Source: Megalonaias nervosa (Eukaryota > Mollusca > Bivalvia > Unionida > Unionidae). Taken from it: a stretch of DNA of 64,000 bases. This document shows, in pieces, positions 54,311 through 64,000 of the stretch. A program made the translations under genes and the position numbers. Location of the stretch: assembly GCA_016617855.1 (NCBI GenBank), contig JAECUM010000862.1, positions 186,001-250,000 on the forward strand. The letters are read 5' to 3'. The notes beneath the pieces were generated by a model. It had not been told where the DNA came from. It worked only from the letters and a program-made list of their open reading frames with translations, and searched no databases. Each line of letters begins with the position of its first letter. The stretch's first letter is position 1.

Positions 54311-57183
54311 TCAAGTGCTGACACTTGTGCCATCATCTTTGAGAAGATGTGTCCGTTCATTGATTGCACCATAGCCACCTGTATCTCTCTCACTAACATG
54401 GTGTGGCACAGTCCCATTAGCTATGTTTCCATTGGCAACTTCCTGCAATAACCTTGCTGAAATGGAGAAAGAAAATGTGGTAATTCCCTATAATGTCTAA
54501 ATGAAGTCTGTCAAGAGACTAAGATACTGAGCAACTTTTAACTCATGGCAAGTCAAAATCTGCATCTTCCAGCAATAGTGGTGAAAAGATCTAAAGCTCT
54601 TGCATCAGTAACTGAATTCTGACAGATGATTACAACATGGGATATTCTGTACATAGTGAAGAATAAATTTCAATAGAGCTCAGGTGCATGTATCATTTGT
54701 TTAAGCGTATTGTAGACACATGCACAACAGTGGTCTGGTGCCTGCCCATTACATACAATTGATATTCTAACTAAATACTGCCAGGTAAGGAATGGAACCA
54801 AGGGACCATCAACATCAGATACATATAACAGTGGTCTGGTGCCTGCCCATTACATACAATTGATATTCCAACTAAATACTGCCAAGTAAGGAATGGAACC
54901 AAGGGACCATCAACATCAGATACATATAATATTAACTTACTATAGGGGTGCATATAATTAGAACAGAGTGAACACTTTGTATACCCACAATGCAGTAGGA
55001 ACTTAAAATATAATTTTGGTACTGGTAATTTGTAAACACTTCCCAGATTTATACAGAATTGGGATACACATAACTAGGATAAATTTTCTGATGCAAGGTG
55101 CCATCTTGCTGTCAATCACTCCTGATATTTTGTGCTTCATAACCTTGACAGCCAGCTCAAGATAATCTTTAAGGTGTAAGGAAGTAGAGAAATCTAAAAC
55201 CACTGCACTTGTGACCACAAGATGGCCATGACAAATCAGCACCATTTTCATTTATAACCAACTAGACATCATAATAAGTCCTTTAGTGAAAACACCATGC
55301 TCATATGACCTTCCATTCAGGAGGATTTGTGATACAGGTATACCCTGCTTAATGTTGGGGATGTGTGCATCAAAAGTAGGATGTATAGTGAAGCAATTAT
55401 TCTCACGATAATTAATGTATTAGTAGGTGGATGTGTGCACATAGGCAAAAAAAATTCAACTTTTTTAACAAAAACAATGCTAAGTTTTATATATTTAATT
55501 GTAATTTAAAACATATAGTGCATTAACAAAAAAACAGTTTATATTATTAAAGCATCTGATTGGTATGAAAATTTGTTAAGACATTATATAGACTTAGCAC
55601 ATACAGTACTGTATTTAATAATAGAGTTTAATCATGGAGATGTGATATGAATGCTAAAAATGCAGGAAAAAAGACTACGATGATGCCATTCAGTAGCAAC
55701 TAGCAGCATCAAAAATGCTCAGTAGAGCAGTGTGTACCTCATATAGCTGGCTGGGCATGGACATAAAAATGAATCACAGTTGACTTATGTCAAGAAAGGG
55801 TTTAAATTATGTGACAATGTAAAAACCAAACAATAATGAGCGAATCAACGTATAGTGTGGTGTACCTGTAAAATAATTTCATAATACCTACTGTGGTGGT
55901 CATATTAGACATCAGATAAGCACTATTTTCATTTCTGTGACCAACCAGATGTAAAAAGTCTGCTGGTGAAAACCCATGTCAATATAAGTTTCCATTAAGG
56001 AGTTGTGATAACAAGATTTTCAAAAATGTCAAAAATGGTGGCCATATTGGACATCAGATCAGCACCATTTTCATTTAGGATCAACCAAACATCATAAGAA
56101 ATCTATCAGTGAAAACCCTCTTATGGATCTGCCCATCCACTCAGGAGGAGTAGTGATGACAAGATTTTCAAGACGACTGCTTTGAAGGCCATATTAGAGA
56201 TCAGATCAGCATCATTTTCATTTAGAACCAACTAGACATCATTAAAAGTCTTCTGGTGAAAACCCCATGTCAATATGACTTTCTGTTCAAGAGGAGAAGA
56301 AATAAAATTTTCAAGCTGAATGCTGTGGTGATCATAATGGATATCCAAGTGGTAGAATTTTCCTTTAGGACTGATCATAATGGATATCCAAGTGGTAGAA
56401 TTTTCCTTTAGGACTGATCATAATGGATATCCAAGTGGTAGAATTTTCCTTTAGGACTGATCATAATGGATATCCAAGTGGTAGAATTTTCCTTTAGGAC
56501 TGATCATAATGGATATCCAAGTGGTAGAATTTTCCTTTAGGACTGATCATAATGGATATCCAAGTGGTAGAATTTTCCTTTAGGACTGATCATAATGGAT
56601 ATCCAAGTGGTAGAATTTTCCTTTAGGACTGATCATAATGGATATCCAAGTGGTAGAATTTTCCTTTAGGACTGATCATAATGGATATCCAAGTGGTAGA
56701 ATTTTCCTTTAGGACTGATCATAATGGATATCCAAGTGGTAGAATTTTCCTTTAGGACTGATTAGACCATGGGATGAATGTGTGTGTAAAGTTTCATGGC
56801 AATCCTCCATGTGGTTTAAGAGGAGTAGTGATAACAAACTTGTGCTAATGAACAGAAAACGATGGAAAACCGAACATCCCATAAGTTCTTCTGGCTGAAA
56901 AAATACTGTAAATAGATGTATGCATGAAAAAGTCTTGTTTGGGATGAGAAGACTATTTTCTTGATTTAGTCACTAAGAATATTAAACCCAAAGAGTATTA
57001 TACAGTATACACCCCTTCAAAAATGTGGAAGATTTCATTCAAAAAAACTTACCATTCTTTCGCCTTATCCCAATCTTTTGTGGAATGAGAGTTAAAAGTA
57101 CAACAGAAGCAAGAACTGCAGACACACCAGGTACAATGGACAAGATATGCCGAAAGTATTCTACACAACTTGGACAGCAGGCA
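54311..57183 (-). CDS. unrecognised membrane protein, last two coding exons
   Basis: Exon 57053-57183 has an acceptor TTTATATTGCAG and donor GTAAGT. It encodes a Cys-rich start (ACCPSCVEYFRH), one membrane helix (ILSIVPGVSAVLASVVLLTL) and a basic stop-transfer (KIGIRRKN). Exon 54311-54456 has acceptor TTTCTCCATTTCAG, joins in phase (G+CA = Ala) and encodes a 48-residue cytosolic tail (DTGGYGAINERTHLLKDDG) ending in TGA at 54311-54313. Phase match, splice sites and the TM/basic boundary make this a convincing real gene although I do not recognise the family. It may be a type I receptor-like protein or the last helix of a multi-pass transporter. Upstream exons were not found in the window. The intron (54457-57052) contains tandem repeats. 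Confidence 0.6.
54726..54927. repeat. 101-bp tandem duplication
   Basis: Two copies starting AACAGTGGTCTGGTGCCTGC at 54726 and 54827, nearly identical (a T/C and a G/A difference). In the membrane-gene intron. Confidence 0.9.
55210..56310. repeat. degenerate tandem repeat, about 135-bp unit
   Basis: Recurring phrases in the same order: GACATCAGATCAGCACCATT, CATTTAGAACCAACTAGACAT, GTCTTCTGGTGAAAACCCC, then a TTTC(C/T)(A/G)TT...AGGAG phrase. Blocks begin near 55230, 55905, 56040 and 56190. Confidence 0.5.
56327..56765. repeat. 43-bp tandem satellite, 10 copies
   Basis: Unit starts GATCATAATGGATATCCAAG. Ten near-identical copies from 56330 to 56760, an exact 43-bp period (first and last starts differ by 387 bp). 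High homogeneity indicates recent expansion. Confidence 0.95.
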
Positions 57184-57224
57184 CTGCAATATAAAATAAT
57201 ACTTTATTATTTGTGCAAAATCAA

Positions 57225-57258
<34 letters not shown>

Positions 57259-58552
57259 TTAATAAAAATAATAATAATTTTCAAATAGATATTTGAATCA
57301 ATTTTTGGGGTCATGTTAGGAAAAGTATGCCACCTCGTTGGTGCATCATCTCTTATTTCCTACTTGTTTACTTATTACAACTGAGCAATAATAGGTATTA
57401 AATTTTTTCAAAACATATTTTTTATCCTGAGCTAAAATTAAATTTCTCACTCAAACTGCCACAACTACTTACAATGCTGAGTGATGAAAGAAGCTTCTGT
57501 CTTGCACCTAAATCTTTGTTGGTTAACTTTTTAAAATCTACACGTTTTTAAAAGAAATAGGAGACATGTGTGAGAGGTCAAGAGATCTATAAGTTGGAAA
57601 AATACCTGGGAAGATAGTTGGGCAGATGGAATGCACTCATTCAAAACTAAGTTAAATTTCTTACTCATAGGGTGAAAAGCTCAGCTAGTCCTGTAAGTGC
57701 TTAAATGAACACATCCTTTTTGTTTGTATTAGGACAGTTTAGACTAAATCATAATTATGGTGCAGAATGACTTCACACAAGAAACAACATTACAATCTTT
57801 TTTTCACACATTTCAAACAATGATGCACTTATCCCCCTTTTATACATCTGCAGTTGCCATCAATAGATATTATTTACATATCATCACAAAAGGGATGCCA
57901 AAATGGTTTAATTATGGTTCCAGTACACAGTGGATGATGAAAAATATAATCTGGAAAAAAATCTGTAAAACAAAGTCAGCATAAAAAACTCTCAGGAGAA
58001 GGTCATAAATTCATCAGCAACATCATCATCATTTCCATCTAAGGGACCTTTCACATTTTGAACCCAAAAGATTTCTTTTTTGTCTTAACTGGAAGCTACT
58101 TATAAAGTTTGGCAATGATTGATGGTGGAGAACTATCATCTGGAGACAAAATGGAGAACTGATGGATAAAAGTATGGACAGACAGTCAGGCAAGATCATA
58201 ACATGCTATTTTCTGCCTCAGGGTGTATAAGAATAATGAAGTAAATAAATCAGAATCATTTTCAAGGTGAGAAAGTTCACTACAGGAATATGTATATTGT
58301 TTGTTTTCTTGCAATAATTTTCACATGATTACAAAATGTAATAATAAAGAAGGTATTCCCTCTGCGCCTAAGTTTGTTACATATGTAAATATTTTCACTG
58401 CAAGTAAATATAAGGAAAAATATCCCCTGAAATGCTTCAGATTGATTTTATAAAAATAATTAAAGCTTCATCTTTTATGTTGTGGTAGATACCTTGTGAA
58501 AGGATTAAATGAATGCCTGTTTTCTTTACCCTTGATGATCACTGAAGATACC
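57184..58552. other. intron or intergenic DNA
   Basis: No exon identified. An (AAT)n run is at about 57226-57280. Confidence 0.45.
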
Positions 58553-59606
58553 TATGATCATTTTCATGCAGAAATGGCTACCTAACAATTCCATGTAGAA
58601 ATGACTACCTGTTATCAATTTCATGCAGAAATGACTACCTATTATCAATTCCATGTAGAAGTGACTACCTATTATCAATTTCATGCAGAAATGATTACCT
58701 ATTATCAATTTCATGCAGAAATGACTACCTACTATCAATTTCATGCAGAAATGACTATGATCAATTTCATGTAGAAATGCATACCTATTATCAATTCCAT
58801 GTAGAAATACTACCTATTATCAATTTCACATAGAAATGTCTATTATCAATTTCATGTAGACGTGACTACCTATTATCAATTTCATGCAGAAATGACTACC
58901 TATTATCAATTTCATATAGATGTGACTACCAATTATCAATTTCATGCAGAATTGATTACCTATTATCAATTTCATGCAGAAATGTCTACCTATTATCAAT
59001 TTCATGTAGAAATGACTACCTATTATCAATTTCATGTAGAAATGCCTACCTATTATCAATTTCATGCAGAATTGACTACCTATTATCAATTTCATGCAGA
59101 AATGTCTACCTGTTATCAATTTCATGTAGAAATGACTACCTGTTATCAATTTCATGTAGAAATGACTACCTGTTATCAATTTCACGTAGAAATGACTGTT
59201 ATCAATTTCATGTAGAAATGACTACCTGTCATCAATTTCATGTGTGTGTGTGTGTGTGTGTGATTTAGATTTTTAACGTAGCTTTAACAATTTTTCAGTC
59301 ATATCGCTACGATGTCTGCAGTGTGACAGTTTATAGTGATGTCTAGCACTGGGGCATCATGCCGCAGACATGTAGCATGATGTCCCACCCAGTCACATTA
59401 TCCTGACACCAGGCCGACCAGTCCTAACACTAACCTCTTAATGCTGAGCGCCAAGCGAGGCAGCTGTTAGTACCATTTTTTAAAGTCTTTGGTATGACTC
59501 GGCCGGGGTTCGAACCCGCGACCTCCCGCATCAATTTCATGTAGAAATGACTACCTATTATCAATTTCATGCAGAAATCACCATCTACTATCAATTTCAT
59601 GTAGGA
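58553..59606. repeat. 30-bp minisatellite, interrupted by a SINE
   Basis: Unit of about 30 bp based on TATCAATTTCATGCAGAAAT followed by GACTACC. About 23 units from 58553 to 59240, resuming for about two units at 59530-59606 after a SINE. Because the unit is a multiple of three, long open frames appear on both strands; they are by-products, not genes. Confidence 0.92.
59243..59529 (-). mobile_element. SINE (family A), 5'-truncated, in the minisatellite
   Basis: Nearly identical to the body of the copy at 48980-49298. On the - strand it starts at the B-box side (GGTTCGAACCCCGGCC; the A-box half is missing) and ends in a (TG)n-type tail at 59243-59262. The minisatellite phrase ATCAATTTCATG is present on both sides (59231-59242 and 59530-59541), consistent with a 12-bp duplication, though the repeat context makes this ambiguous. 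Confidence 0.8.
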
Positions 59607-60355
59607 AACACTAGCTAGAAAAAAAATATTAATAAAATGACTGACAAGTATGCACTTCAAACTGACAACACAACAGAAGTAACGTTTATATGGTGAGATA
59701 TTTGGAACTCTCAGTTTGAAATTTATCAGTCACTGTGTTGAGTATATTTAATGAAGTAGTAAATGCTTTTAAGTCACATAATATACCTATGAAAATATAC
59801 TAGCCTGGGTACTGATGGTGTAAATATCATGATCGGGTCTGGTACAGATCTATTTGATAGGATAATAATTCTTTTTACTGACATAAGATAACAATGATAC
59901 ATGTAATATACAATAGTTCTAAAACAATGATTTTTCATCACTGTAAGATGAAAGTGGTAGGATAGTAATAATAACAATGACTTTATTTAAAGAGGGTGAC
60001 ACAGTTAAAATGCATGGAACTAATCCTCCTTGTGGCTCTCTATTATACACATATATACATTCAGAGTACATGTACATAGTTACACACACACACACACAAA
60101 AGCCATGATAATAAGCTGCAGTTATATAAAAACATAAACAGAAAATTTGAATCAACATGCTTCAACTAGGTACAGGGTGTGTATACAGTACAAAAATAAT
60201 GGGATGACAAAGCAGAAGGTTAGTGAATTTACACTTTAAGCTGTAATGTATTTGTCAAATTGAACAGGTTCCACTTTTCAGCCATTTAATTAGATTATAA
60301 TTAAATGCATTTGTAGTTGTACTTTCTCTAATTTTCTTTGGGATTATGTTCCAAA
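59607..60355. other. intergenic DNA
   Basis: Nothing recognised. An (AC)n run lies at about 60082-60098. Confidence 0.45.
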
Positions 60356-60676
60356 TTAGTGATCCTGAATACTGGAAACTTTTCTTAAAGAGTTCTTTAT
60401 TTGGTTTTGGAATGGAAAGGTGGTTAGCTGAAACTGAGCTTCAGTTGGGAGTGTTGCCTTGTTTTCTAGCATGAAACAGTTCCTTGAGATATAATCGGGC
60501 CATATTGTTTGAAACACTGTGCATAAGTCTTCACTTACTGTTAACATTTTAATATCATTCATTGCATAAGGGATGTTTTCAGCATTATCTAAGATGAGTC
60601 TGCAAGCTTTTTTTTTTGCAGATTGTTTCGTCTGTTTGGTTCGTATGTCAGTGCATTCATATTGTTGCCAAAACAT
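60356..60676 (-). pseudogene. non-LTR retrotransposon C-terminal relic
   Basis: A 106-codon open frame contains KKACRLILDNAEN and later FQTIWPDYISRNCF. This resembles the C-terminal end of non-LTR (CR1/jockey-like) reverse transcriptase proteins, where a KRA.R.I.. segment precedes an N..P.Y motif. Short and isolated, so a relic. Confidence 0.5.
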
Positions 60677-60915
60677 GTATTTCAGAAATACCCAGTGACA
60701 TAAATGAGCTTCCAGTTCTTTTATTTTATTACTTCAGGAAGTCATCAAAGTTTAATATTAAACAGAAAAAAAATGCAGGACTTTTGTGGAGTAGTGACCC
60801 ACAAATTACTGAAACCTTCCAACATGTGATGTCTGGCCTTGCAAGAAATCTCAAAAAAAAGATTGACTGAATAGATAAGAACCATTAAAATCAAACTTCA
60901 GTTTCCTTCCTTTGA

Positions 60916-61218
60916 AGACCACTCCAGTGGCCTAGTGGTTAGATCAGGATGCAGAAAAGTCTAGGGTTCGACCCCAGTCAAGTCATAACAAAGTCTTATA
61001 AAAATGATACTAACAGCTGCCTCACTAGGTGCTCAGCATTAAGAGGTTAGTGTCGACCTGGTGTCAGGATAATGTGACTGGGTAGGACATCATGCAATAT
61101 GTCTGTGGCATGATGCCCCAGTGCTAGACATCACTATATTCTGCCACACTGCAAACATCTTAGCAATATGACTGAAAAATTGTTAAAGCTACAGTAAAAA
61201 TCCAAATCACACATACAC
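60916..61218 (+). mobile_element. SINE (family A), full length, with 11-bp target duplication
   Basis: Head AGTGGCCTAGTGGTTAGATC with B box GGGTTCGACCCCAG, shared body, end near AATCACACATACAC. CCTTCCTTTGA at 60905-60915 and 61219-61229 is the target duplication. Confidence 0.9.
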
Positions 61219-61379
61219 CCTTCCTTTGATTATGAAGTAGGCACAGAGGAGATAATAGGTTAAGAAAAGTAGAAAATAATGATAAAGGACAAACTCATTA
61301 AAATAAAAATCTTACTGAACAGTGATTGGAATAGATTGTGCTGCTTGTTTTTAAATGATTATTTAACAAAGTTCACAAC

Positions 61380-63720
61380 ATTTAATATTTCTTCTAGACA
61401 AGTGATCCAGTTGTGTACTGTATGACTGAGAAATTCATATCTCTATACAAAGATTTCTTAAACTGCTTTATTAAACCATCTGTTGTAAACAGATTTAAGA
61501 ATAATTTACTCAACATTAACACTGAAGGATAGTATAAACCAGCAACCAAGTCAATATATGTAACTTGGAGATGCTCATATTTTTTATTTATGTAGCCAGC
61601 TTGAAGATCATGGCTGTGGAGAAGTTGTTACAGAATTTGACTGTGGAGAAGATGTTATTTTATTAATTAGTCAACACAGTTTATCAGAAAACCGTAAAAT
61701 AAATGAAAAATGTGGTTTAATAACCAGCTACTGAATAATTTAGGATCTTTAAAGCCATCATTACAAGGAAGACACATTATTAAGGGTAGTTTAATGGCAC
61801 TAGCAAAACAATTTCCAGATGTAATAGGCAAAAGAGAGTTGGGACATTTAGATTAAGAAATGAGAAACTACAACACAGTTGGTATGGATGAGTTTAACTT
61901 GAAGACCTTGAATCAAATAAACAAACTACAACATAGTTGGTATGGATGAGCTTAAATAACTTGATGACCTTGAATCAAATAAACAAACTACAACACAATT
62001 AGTCTGGATGAGCTTAAATAACTTGAAGACCTCGAATCAAATAAATAAACTACAACACAGCTGGTATGGATGAGCTTAAATAACTTGATGACCTTGCATC
62101 AAATAAATAAACTACAACACAGTTGGTATGGAGGAGCTTAAATAACTTGATGACCTTGAATCAAATAAATAAACTACAACACAGCTGGTATGGATGAGGT
62201 TAAATAACTTGATGACCTTGAATCAAATAAACTACAACATATTTGGTATGGATGAGCTTAAATAACCTGAATAGATTAAATCAAATAAATAAACACAGTT
62301 GGTATGGATGAGCTTAAATAACTTGATAACCTTGAATCAAATAAATAAACTACAACATAGTTGGTATGGATGAGGTTAAATAACTTGATGACCTTGAATC
62401 AAATAAATAAACTACAACACAATTAGTCTGGATGAGCTTAAATAACTTGATGACCTTGAATCAAATAAATAAACTGCAACACAGTTGGTATGGATGAGCT
62501 TAAATAACTTGATGACCTTGAATCAAATAAATAAACTACAACACAGCTGGTATGGATGAGCTTAAATAACTTGATGACCTTGAATCAAATAAACTACAAC
62601 ATATTTGGTATGGATGAGCTTAAATAGCCTGAATAGATTAAATCAAATAAATAAACACAGTTGGTATGGATGAGCTTAAATAACTTGATAACCTTGAATC
62701 AAATAAATAAACTACAACATAGTTGGTATGGATGAGCTTAAATAACCTGAACAGATTAAATCAAATAAATAAACTACAACACAGTTGGTATGGATGAGCT
62801 TAAATAACTTGATGACCTTGAATCAAATAAATAATCTACAACATAGTTGGTATGGATGGGCTTAAATAACTTGAAGACCTTGAATCAAATAAATAAACTA
62901 CAACACAGTTGGTATGGATGAGCTTAAATAACTTGATGACCTTGAATCAAATAAATAAACTACAACACAATTGGTATGGATGAGCTTAAATAACTTGATG
63001 ACCTTGAATCAAATAAATAATCTACAACATAGTTGGTATGGATGGGCTTAAATAACTTGATGACCTTGAATCAAATAAATAATCTACAACATAGTTGGTA
63101 TGGATGGGCTTAAATAACTTGAAGACCTTGAATCAAATAAATAAACTACAACACAGTTGGTATGGATGAGCTTAAATAACTTGATGACCTTGAATCAAAT
63201 AAATAAACTACAACACAGTTGGTATGGATGAGCTTAAATAACTTGATGACCTTGAATCAAATAAATAAACTACAACACAATTGGTATGGATGAGCTTAAA
63301 TAATTTGATGACCTTGAATCAAATAAACAAACTACAACACAGTTGGTATGGATGAGCTTAAATAACTTGAAGACCTTGAATCAAATAAATAAACTACAAC
63401 ACAGTTGGTATGGATGGGCTTAAATAACTTGAAGACCTTGAATCAAGTAAATAAACTACAACACAGTTGGTATGGATGAGTTTAAATAACTTGAATAGAT
63501 TGAAGACCTTGAATCAAATAAATAAAAAAATGGATTTCCTATGTTTCCAACACTGTTCAAACTTATAAAATCAATGCTTGTTATTCCTAATGAAAATGCA
63601 GAACCTGAACAACTGTTTTCTAGATTAAACATTAATCAAAATCAAATTTAGGATCAATCTGACTTCAGATACTTTAAATTCTATTTTCAATGCTGTACAA
63701 TTCAACACGGTATATTAATG
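61380..63720 (+). pseudogene. hAT-like transposase relic split by an internal satellite
   Basis: Left part (about 61390-61870, several frames): SDPVVYCMTEKFISLY and LNCFIKPSVVNRFKNN. Right part (about 63530-63720): MFPTLFKLIKSMLVIPNENA and EQLFSRLNINQNQ, which matches the C-terminal dimerisation region of hAT transposases (the P-x-x-N-A-x-x-E-x-x-F-S motif). The two are separated by about 1.65 kb of 62-bp repeats. Stops occur in both parts. Confidence 0.6.
61860..63525. repeat. 62-bp tandem satellite, about 27 copies
   Basis: Unit of about 62 bp starting TAAACTACAACACAGTTGGT and containing TGATGACCTTGAATCAAATA. Some units carry a shared variant (AATAGATTAAATC replacing GATGACCTTGAATC), and sets of several units recur together, suggesting higher-order duplication. 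The first unit reads as an open continuation of the hAT frame. Confidence 0.92.
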
Positions 63721-64000
63721 TTTTGATTTAAAACCTACTCCAAGCATGTCTGCAGTAGGAAAGATGGAACATGGAAACAACAATTTAAAATTGAGTGAGT
63801 GTGAATACGAGTCTGTCTTTGATGAAGTTGATTTAACTGAAATTGAAAATCCAAAAAAGGGTGATGGAGCAGAAAACATTTGATGATTTTATTTGTGGAT
63901 CAACAAGCATGGGATTGTGAAGAGCTGAATTCAAAGTGACATAAACTGAGCTGAAGTTAAAAATGTCATTGCATCATAAAATATTTTGTCAAAAGATCTT
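63721..64000. other. end of window
   Basis: No further gene assigned; it may be a continuation of the transposon-derived region. Confidence 0.4.

Noticed and set aside
58526..59215. Long repetitive open frames on both strands as a repeat protein
   Set aside because: They arise from a 30-bp tandem unit (a multiple of three), are open in both directions, and have no start context or flanking domains.
61860..63525. CRISPR array
   Set aside because: Units are contiguous repeats without unique spacers, and the genome is eukaryotic.

Overview
The window is AT-rich animal nuclear DNA: spliced coding exons with GT/AG junctions, tRNA-derived SINEs with target-site duplications, many decayed transposons, microsatellites and minisatellites. 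The SINE at 13.8-14.1 kb and the repeat types suggest a lophotrochozoan, probably a mollusc. That is inference and cannot be fixed from the sequence alone.

Host genes. Three exons (8014-8121, 14918-15105, 15615-15763, + strand) encode the C-terminal part of cytoplasmic threonyl-tRNA synthetase; the 6.8 kb intron between the first two holds a piggyBac-like element, a DIRS-like retrotransposon relic, a hAT-like relic and a SINE. On the - strand, the last two coding exons (57053-57183 and 54311-54456) of an unrecognised membrane protein are joined in phase.

The main feature is one integrated, virus-like Polinton/Maverick-class element of about 16.5 kb (25029-41504). It has 155-bp terminal inverted repeats and is bounded on both sides by the same 5-bp sequence AAACA. 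Left to right it carries a rightward structural block: coiled-coil protein, small minor-capsid (pVI-like) protein, double-jelly-roll major capsid protein, small basic/hydrophobic (pX-like) protein, adenovirus-type cysteine protease, fibre-like protein, small membrane protein and a penton-like protein. A leftward block of small genes follows (an acidic protein of unknown function, an HNH homing endonuclease and a zinc-binding protein). Then come a rightward family-B DNA polymerase fused to a superfamily-1 helicase and an HNH domain, a leftward retroviral-type integrase, a leftward zinc-ribbon/phospholipase A2 protein and a rightward A32-like packaging ATPase. A 347-bp tandem repeat array fills the space before the right terminal repeat. 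Nearly every gene is broken by frameshifts or stops, so this is a fossil copy; the penton-like gene is the one long gene still open from end to end.

Two things in the element stand out beyond the gene list. One is the polymerase-helicase-endonuclease fusion, which is not the usual Polinton replication module. The other is a set of about a dozen short palindromes (TGAC, 3-nt spacer, GTCA) whose outer bases change together, scattered through the element and clustered in its intergenic gaps.

Right flank (41.5-64 kb): two tail-to-tail Gypsy fragments, four copies of one SINE family (three with clear target-site duplications), a 43-bp satellite, a 30-bp minisatellite split by a SINE, a non-LTR retrotransposon relic, and a hAT transposase relic whose coding sequence has been expanded into about 27 copies of a 62-bp repeat.
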